The translations under genes and the position numbers were made by a program. The notes below the pieces were generated by a model that had not been told where the DNA came from, searched no databases, and worked only from the letters and a program-made list of their open reading frames with translations. Of a stretch of DNA of 11,340 bases, positions 7,361 to 11,340 are shown piece by piece (position 1 is the first letter of the stretch; the number at the start of each line of letters is the position of its first letter). The stretch covers positions 1 through 11,340 of the forward strand of contig CAITLX010000465.1 in assembly GCA_903893335.1 (NCBI GenBank), given 5' to 3'. This DNA comes from an uncultured delta proteobacterium (GTDB lineage Bacteria; Myxococcota_A; Polyangia; Polyangiales; Polyangiaceae).

Positions 7361-7466
7361 TCGCCGTCGTGCGCTCCTCGCGTTCTGGCGTTGCACTCGC
7401 GGGGGAGATGAACGAACCTGAGACGGCCGTTTCTGCCCGCACGCCCCAGCCAGCCGTCCCCAGCGG

Positions 7467-9161
7467 ATGCCCGAACCCTCCAACCTCTCCACCCAGCCGA
7501 TCGGCCAGGGCACGGTCGTCAACGACCGCTACGAGATTCGTCAGAGCCTCGGCAAGGGCGGCATGGGCGAGGTGTTCCTCGCGTACGACCGGAGCACGCA
7601 CCAGCCGATCGCCGTGAAGATCGTGCGCGAAGAGGCGCGCATGCCGGGCGACGACGAGGCGCTGCGCCAGGAGCTGCTGCACGCGCGGTCGGTGAGCCAC
7701 CCTTACGTGTGCCGCGTGCACGATCTCGCGCCGAGCCCCTGGGGCCCCATCCTCGTGATGGAGCACATCGAGGGGCTCACGCTGCACCAGCACATCCGGC
7801 GCAAGAAGGCGCAAGGGGGCTACACCAACGACGAGTTCCGCAAGATCGCCAGCGAGGTCTGCGCCGGCCTCGCGGCCATCCACGCGCAGGGGCTCGTGCA
7901 CGGCGATCTCAAGCCGGGCAACGTCATGGTCACCGGCGACAAGGCCGTCATCCTCGACTTCGGCTTCGCCCAGGAGCGCGCGCGCCTCTCGGCGCGACGC
8001 CCCGGCGCGCCCCCCGACGGCGGCACGCCCAACTACATGGCCCCCGAGCGCCTGCGCTCGGGCGGCGCGAGCCCCGAGGACGACATCTACGCGCTCGGCC
8101 TCTCGCTCTGGGAGATGTGGACCTGCCGCGTGCCCGAGCCCGGCTACCGGCCGCGCGCGCGCCCCATGAAGCCGCAGATCATGTTCGACGTGCCGAGCGG
8201 GCTCTCGCTCGACGAGGTCAAGCAGGTCTACCGCTGCCTCGCCGAGGACCCGTCGCTGCGCCCCCACGCGCGCCACCTGCGCTTCTTCAACCCGACGACG
8301 ATGACGACCAGCCCCGTGCAGGTGCCGCGCGAGCGCCTCGACCCGGGGCCGCCGCTCGGTCGCGCGGCGGCGCAGCAGTTCGCCCCCGACGCGCAGGCGC
8401 TGCTCTGCACCTTCGCGACCAACGCCCCCGACATCGTCGGCAAGCTCTACCCGCTCGACAAGCTCGGCATGCAGATCGGCCGCCGCGGCGACCAGGAGAT
8501 CTCGATCCCCGAGGCCACCGTGTCGGGCGCGCACGCGACGCTCCGGTGGCAGTCGGGCACCTGGACGATCGACGACCAGGGCAGCACCAACGGCACCTAC
8601 GCGGAGTACAGCTACGACCGCAAGGCGCAGGTCTCGCTCATGCACGGCGGCGAGGTGCAGACGGGCGAGGCGCGCTTCAAGCTCGTCAGCTTCGCCGAGG
8701 GCTCGCCGCAGCACGCGCGCGCGCGGCAGTTCCTCGCCAAGCGCGACGGTCTGACCGGGCTGCTCTCGCGCGACTGGCTGCTGCGCAGCCTCGACGACGA
8801 GTGCTCGTTCGCCGACTGGGCCGAGGCCACCGTGACCGTCGCGCGCTACGAGCTTCGCGGGCCGAGCCGCCTCGTGTCCGACCGCCCCACCATCCTCGAG
8901 ATGCTCGCGCTGCGCCGCGCCGCGCAGCGCGTGGTCGAGCTCACCGAGATGCTGCTGCTGTCGCTGACGCCCGCGGTCGCGGGGCGCACCGGGCCGCTCA
9001 AGTTCGCCGTCGCCATGGTCGGCCCCTCGCTCGACGAGGCGCGGCAGGTGGTCGAGCAGGTCGCCGCGCAGGTCGCCGGGCTCTTGCCCGACTCGATCGA
9101 GCTCGGCGCGACGATCGTGAAGAACGAGCCCGGGCGTCCCGGTCGTCAGCTCGTCGAGTAG
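7467..9161 (+). CDS. Ser/Thr protein kinase with FHA domain and degenerate GGDEF-like C-terminus
   Basis: 564 residues with no membrane segment, so probably cytoplasmic. The Hanks-type kinase domain (about 22-275) has the glycine loop LGKGGMGEVF (29-37), Lys51 in AVKIV, catalytic loop VHGDLKPGN (Asp147, Asn152; HGD instead of HRD), DFG (164-166) and APE (192-194). All essential residues are present, so it should be active. The FHA domain (about 328-408) shows IGRRG, VSGAH and GSTNGTY, the phosphothreonine-binding pattern. The C-terminus (about 427-552) begins like a diguanylate cyclase (RDGLTGLLSRDWLL), but the GGDEF signature is absent; GRTGPLKFAV (506-515) occupies roughly that place, and no DxDxFK-type segment is seen. 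c-di-GMP synthesis is therefore unlikely. The ATG at 7467 lacks a clear Shine-Dalgarno sequence. Its targets are unknown. It starts 121 nt after ccoG, so it may have its own promoter, though none was recognised. Confidence 0.9.
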   Translation: MPEPSNLSTQPIGQGTVVNDRYEIRQSLGKGGMGEVFLAYDRSTHQPIAVKIVREEARMPGDDEALRQELLHARSVSHPYVCRVHDLAPSPWGPILVMEHIEGLTLHQHIRRKKAQGGYTNDEFRKIASEVCAGLAAIHAQGLVHGDLKPGNVMVTGDKAVILDFGFAQERARLSARRPGAPPDGGTPNYMAPERLRSGGASPEDDIYALGLSLWEMWTCRVPEPGYRPRARPMKPQIMFDVPSGLSLDEVKQVYRCLAEDPSLRPHARHLRFFNPTTMTTSPVQVPRERLDPGPPLGRAAAQQFAPDAQALLCTFATNAPDIVGKLYPLDKLGMQIGRRGDQEISIPEATVSGAHATLRWQSGTWTIDDQGSTNGTYAEYSYDRKAQVSLMHGGEVQTGEARFKLVSFAEGSPQHARARQFLAKRDGLTGLLSRDWLLRSLDDECSFADWAEATVTVARYELRGPSRLVSDRPTILEMLALRRAAQRVVELTEMLLLSLTPAVAGRTGPLKFAVAMVGPSLDEARQVVEQVAAQVAGLLPDSIELGATIVKNEPGRPGRQLVE

Positions 9162-9197
9162 CGTCGCCCGGCGCGCAGCACCCATCACCCGTCCGAG

Positions 9198-9908
9198 ATG
9201 TCCAAGCCCCGCTGGCCGCTGTCGTCGCATTCTGCGCCGGCGGACCCCGACCCCGCTCGACACCTCGGCAAAGCAACTGGAGTCCGCCCCGTGCGCGTGC
9301 AGATGAGCCTGGTCCTGGTCGCGCTGCTCGTGCTCGTCGCCGTGCCGCTCTACCTCTGGCGCCGCCCGCACCCGGCGGGGTCGGCGAGCGAGACGCCCGC
9401 GCTCGACGCGGGCGTGCTGATCGGCGACTCGCTCGCGGCCGCCGCCGACGCGGGCGCTGCCCGGGCCCTGGTGGGCACCGACGCGGCCCCCGTCGCCGCT
9501 CCGCTCGACGCCGATGCGGGCGCCCCCGGCAAGCGCGTCACGCTCGCCGAGGCGCGCACGGTCAAGTGCGTCGGGGGCAAGGGCGTCGGGCGCGTGGCGC
9601 CCGAGCGCTGCGACCACCTCGCGTGGTTCGAGGACGCCCTCGCGCGCACCATCCGCGACAACGTCGCGTGCGCGCCGCAGCTCCCGACCGGTGGCACGGT
9701 CAGCTTCGTGCTCGCGGTCGATTTCCCGCACAAGAAGACGCACCTCTTCGCCGGCAAGAGCGGCTCGGTCAAGCGCAAGCAGGGCGTCGAGCTCGTGCGG
9801 TGCATCGCGCACGCGCTGCCGCAGCCCGACTGGGCGAGCGTGCAGCACCAATACCTCCGCTACGACCTCGGCATCCTGGCGACGTACCCGCCGCCGGCGG
9901 TACCCTGA
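9198..9908 (+). CDS. anchored protein with Ala/Asp-rich linker and four-cysteine C-terminal domain, function unknown
   Basis: 236 residues. A basic N-terminal stretch (1-35) precedes one hydrophobic helix (about 37-54, SLVLVALLVLVAVPLYLW) ending in RR. An Ala/Asp/Gly-rich linker (about 60-112) follows, then a compact domain (about 113-230) with Cys124, Cys138, Cys158 and Cys202, enough for two disulfides if it lies in the periplasm. The segment GGTVSFVLAVDF (165-176) followed later by VRCIAHALPQPDW faintly recalls the TonB-like AgmX/PglI C-terminal domains of myxobacterial motility proteins. The match is by eye only and not relied on. Later starts (GTG 9291, GTG 9297, ATG 9303) would leave almost no cytoplasmic segment and turn the helix into a signal-anchor at the very N-terminus. 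It begins 36 nt after the kinase gene and ends 6 nt before phaC, so co-transcription is likely. Coding is supported by codon-position G/C bias. Confidence 0.75.
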   Translation: MSKPRWPLSSHSAPADPDPARHLGKATGVRPVRVQMSLVLVALLVLVAVPLYLWRRPHPAGSASETPALDAGVLIGDSLAAAADAGAARALVGTDAAPVAAPLDADAGAPGKRVTLAEARTVKCVGGKGVGRVAPERCDHLAWFEDALARTIRDNVACAPQLPTGGTVSFVLAVDFPHKKTHLFAGKSGSVKRKQGVELVRCIAHALPQPDWASVQHQYLRYDLGILATYPPPAVP

Positions 9909-9914
9909 CGGCCC

Positions 9915-11072
9915 ATGGCCGGTCCCAAGCGTCCGAAGCCCGAGGGAGCGACGCCGCACCGCGGGCAGGTGCGGCGCGTGCTCGACCGCGCGGTGCACTC
10001 CGTCGTCAACGGCCTGATGTACGCGCGCGACGGCTCGGCGCGCCCGTCGATGGGCTCGGTCCCGAAGGAGCTCGTCTTCCAGCGCGGCAAGCTCTCGCTG
10101 TTCCGCGTGCGCCCCATCGCCGACGAGCAGTACGACCTCGGCCACGAGACGCACACGTTCGCGCGCGCGCGCCACGCGGTGCCCGTGCTCGTCATCCCGC
10201 CGCTCATGGTGCGGACGTACGTCTACGATCTTCGCCCCGAGCACTCCATGCTGCGCACGCTGCGCAACGCCGGGTTCGACACCTTCTTCGTGGACTTCGG
10301 CGTGCCCGATCGCGCCGACGAGGGGGTGCGCCTCGACGACTACGTCGTCGACTGGGTGCCCGCCTGCGTCGACGCGGCGCTCGCTGCGTCCGGAGCGCGC
10401 GAGCTGTCGCTCGTCGGCTACTGCATGGGGGGCATCTTCGCGCTGTTGCACGTCGGCACCTGGCGCGACCAGCGGGTGCGCAGCCTCGTGACCATCGGCG
10501 CGCCGGTCAACTTCGACAAGATGGGCGTCATCACCGTCGCGGCGCGCCTCGGCGTGCCGCTCGTCGACGCGGTGCTCGACCGGCTGGGCAACGTGCCGGG
10601 CGCCGCCAGCTCGCTCGGCTTCAAGATCATGAGCGGCACGCGCACGCTCACCAAGTACGGCGATCTCCTCTTCAACCTCTACGACGAGGAGTACGTGCGC
10701 GGCTTCGACACCATCAACACGTGGGTCAACGACCTCATCCCGTACCCGCGCGAGGCCTTCAAGCAGATGGTGAAGGAGGTCGTGTACGGCAACAAGATGC
10801 TCGCCAACGAGCTCGTGTTCCACGACGAGCGCGAGGGCATCGATCGGCCGTGCGACCTGAAGGCCATCGCGTGCCCGCTGCTCGCGTTCGCGGGCAAGAG
10901 CGACAACGTCGCGACGCCGGGCTCCACGCGCGAGATCCTCGAGCTGGTCGGCTCGACGGACAAGACGCTGCTGCCGGTGCCGGGGGGGCACGTCGGCGTG
11001 GTCGGCGGCTCGTCCGCGCCCAAGGCCGTCTGGGGCCCGATGGTCGAGTGGCTCGCGGCGCGCTCGGACTAG
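9915..11072 (+). CDS. phaC: class III-like poly(3-hydroxyalkanoate) synthase (PhaC-type alpha/beta hydrolase)
   Basis: 385 residues with an alpha/beta-hydrolase core. The lipase-like box is GYCMGG (168-173), with Cys170 as nucleophile in place of Ser, the mark of PHA synthases, which polymerise hydroxyacyl-CoA on that cysteine. Other matches are PVLVIPPLMVRTYVYDL (90-106), the substrate-pocket region near GFDTFFVDFGVPD (120-132), Asp330 in GKSDNVATP and His359 in GGHVGVV, completing a Cys-Asp-His triad. Length is close to class III PhaC (about 355-365), which needs a PhaE partner; no PhaE-like gene is visible here. Some 30-40 extra residues at the N-terminus are basic and could reflect a later true start, as no good Shine-Dalgarno precedes the ATG at 9915. 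Some PhaC-like proteins of Myxococcota may act on other acyl-CoA or ester substrates, so granule synthesis is probable rather than certain. Confidence 0.85.
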   Translation: MAGPKRPKPEGATPHRGQVRRVLDRAVHSVVNGLMYARDGSARPSMGSVPKELVFQRGKLSLFRVRPIADEQYDLGHETHTFARARHAVPVLVIPPLMVRTYVYDLRPEHSMLRTLRNAGFDTFFVDFGVPDRADEGVRLDDYVVDWVPACVDAALAASGARELSLVGYCMGGIFALLHVGTWRDQRVRSLVTIGAPVNFDKMGVITVAARLGVPLVDAVLDRLGNVPGAASSLGFKIMSGTRTLTKYGDLLFNLYDEEYVRGFDTINTWVNDLIPYPREAFKQMVKEVVYGNKMLANELVFHDEREGIDRPCDLKAIACPLLAFAGKSDNVATPGSTREILELVGSTDKTLLPVPGGHVGVVGGSSAPKAVWGPMVEWLAARSD

Positions 11073-11098
11073 CGAGCGCCCCTCAATCGCGGCGCTCG
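11060..11098. terminator. alternative hairpins between convergent genes (possible bidirectional terminator)
   Basis: GCGCTCG (11060-11066) can pair with CGAGCGC (11073-11079) as a 7-bp stem with a 6-nt loop containing the end of phaC. CGAGCGCC (11073-11080) can instead pair with GGCGCTCG (11091-11098) as an 8-bp stem with a 10-nt loop holding the stop codon of the minus-strand gene. The two stems share the middle arm and exclude each other. The position between convergent genes fits a two-way terminator, but no T-run is present on either side. Confidence 0.35.
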
Positions 11099-11340
11099 TC
11101 GCCCGCGCAGCCTGCCGCTGCCGCGTCGCGCGCGATGGCCTCGCGCAGGCCCTCGGGCGCAGCCGTGCGCGCGAGGGCGAGCTGGCGCTCCGCAGCGCGG
11201 GCGGCGGCGCGCGCGTCGTCGCTCGCCTTGCCCCAGCGCTGGCGGGCCTCGTCGTCGCAGGGCTCGCCGCCGAAGGCGCAGGTGAGCAGCGCGCGCTCGG
11301 CGGTCGCAGCCTGCTTGGCGGCAGCGGCGCAGGCGCGCGC
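11083..11340 (-). CDS. 3' part of a convergent gene of unknown function (partial)
   Basis: Reading the minus strand from the window edge gives an uninterrupted 85-residue C-terminal fragment ending in TGA (complement at 11083-11085). Its start lies beyond 11340. Third codon positions are nearly all G or C, as in the other genes here, which supports real coding. The fragment is Ala/Arg-rich with scattered charged residues and cysteines at fragment positions 4, 21, 28 and 78, including LLTCAFGGEPCDDEARQRW. The middle (about 30-70) should be helical. No family is recognised; a secreted or lipoprotein-type Cys-containing protein is possible, but the N-terminus needed to judge this is missing. It converges on phaC with 10 nt between the stops. 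Confidence 0.6.
   Translation of the reverse strand, partial: ARACAAAAKQAATAERALLTCAFGGEPCDDEARQRWGKASDDARAAARAAERQLALARTAAPEGLREAIARDAAAAGCAGDERRD

Noticed and set aside
7346..7466. Sigma54 or sigma70 promoter before the kinase (TGGCGTTGCAC region near 7386)
   Set aside because: The spacing does not fit TGGCAC-N5-TTGC, and no convincing -35/-10 pair is present.
7408..7617. ATG at 7408 directly after GGGGGAG, opening a 69-codon frame overlapping the kinase start
   Set aside because: The Shine-Dalgarno-like run touches the ATG with no spacing, and the peptide is Ser/Arg/Pro/Thr-rich shadow sequence running into the kinase gene in the wrong frame.
7296..10991. A 1231-codon open frame on the minus strand across the kinase, anchored protein and phaC
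   Set aside because: Its translation is low-complexity Arg/Ala/His/Glu/Asp-rich and lacks any motif, as expected from the complement of G/C-rich codons. The + strand genes beneath it have intact catalytic motifs.

Overview
The window is GC-rich throughout and nearly fully coding on the + strand, with strong G/C preference at third codon positions. The gene mix suggests a myxobacterium (Myxococcota, probably Polyangiales-like). The pointers are a fused cbb3 oxidase CcoN-CcoO, a Hanks-type Ser/Thr kinase with FHA and GGDEF-like domains, an anchored protein with an Ala/Asp/Gly-rich 'DAGA' linker, and TTG/GTG starts. That placement is inference; no rRNA or other marker gene is present.

Layout. 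(1) 1-45: last 14 codons of an upstream regulator whose tail looks like the Fis-type helix-turn-helix of RegA/PrrA/ActR redox response regulators. (2) 46-148: short regulatory gap with two adjacent dyads and an A/T-richer stretch. (3) 149-7345: a tightly packed cbb3-type cytochrome c oxidase locus in the order ccoI - ccoS - ccoNO - ccoQ - ccoP - ccoG. Adjacent genes overlap or lie within 14 nt, and most have clear Shine-Dalgarno sequences, so this is very probably one operon. (4) 7467-9161: a cytoplasmic Ser/Thr kinase - FHA - degenerate GGDEF protein. (5) 9198-9908: a single-pass anchored protein with four cysteines, function unknown. (6) 9915-11072: a class III-like PHA synthase (PhaC-type alpha/beta hydrolase). 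(7) 11083-11340: the 3' part of a convergent minus-strand gene running off the window, separated from phaC by 10 nt that lie within two alternative hairpins.

How the genes work together. The cbb3 oxidase is a high-affinity terminal oxidase for low oxygen. CcoNO carries the heme b / heme b3-CuB catalytic core fused to the membrane-anchored c-heme subunit. CcoP brings one further c-heme, and CcoQ is a small stabilising subunit. CcoI (Cu P1B-ATPase) supplies copper for CuB, CcoS is needed for cofactor insertion, and CcoG is the Fe-S membrane protein thought to reduce copper for CcoI. The usual partner CcoH is not in the window. A RegA-like regulator just upstream would fit redox control of such an operon, but only its tail is visible. 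The downstream kinase, anchored protein and PHA synthase have no proven link to the oxidase.

The oxidase locus is a recognisable system in a somewhat unusual form: ccoNO fusion with two extra helices in the linker, mono-heme CcoP, no ccoH. I see no CRISPR, tRNA, rRNA, IS element or phage gene. I do not see a clearly new system; the least conventional parts are the kinase-FHA-dead-GGDEF protein and the four-cysteine anchored protein beside it.
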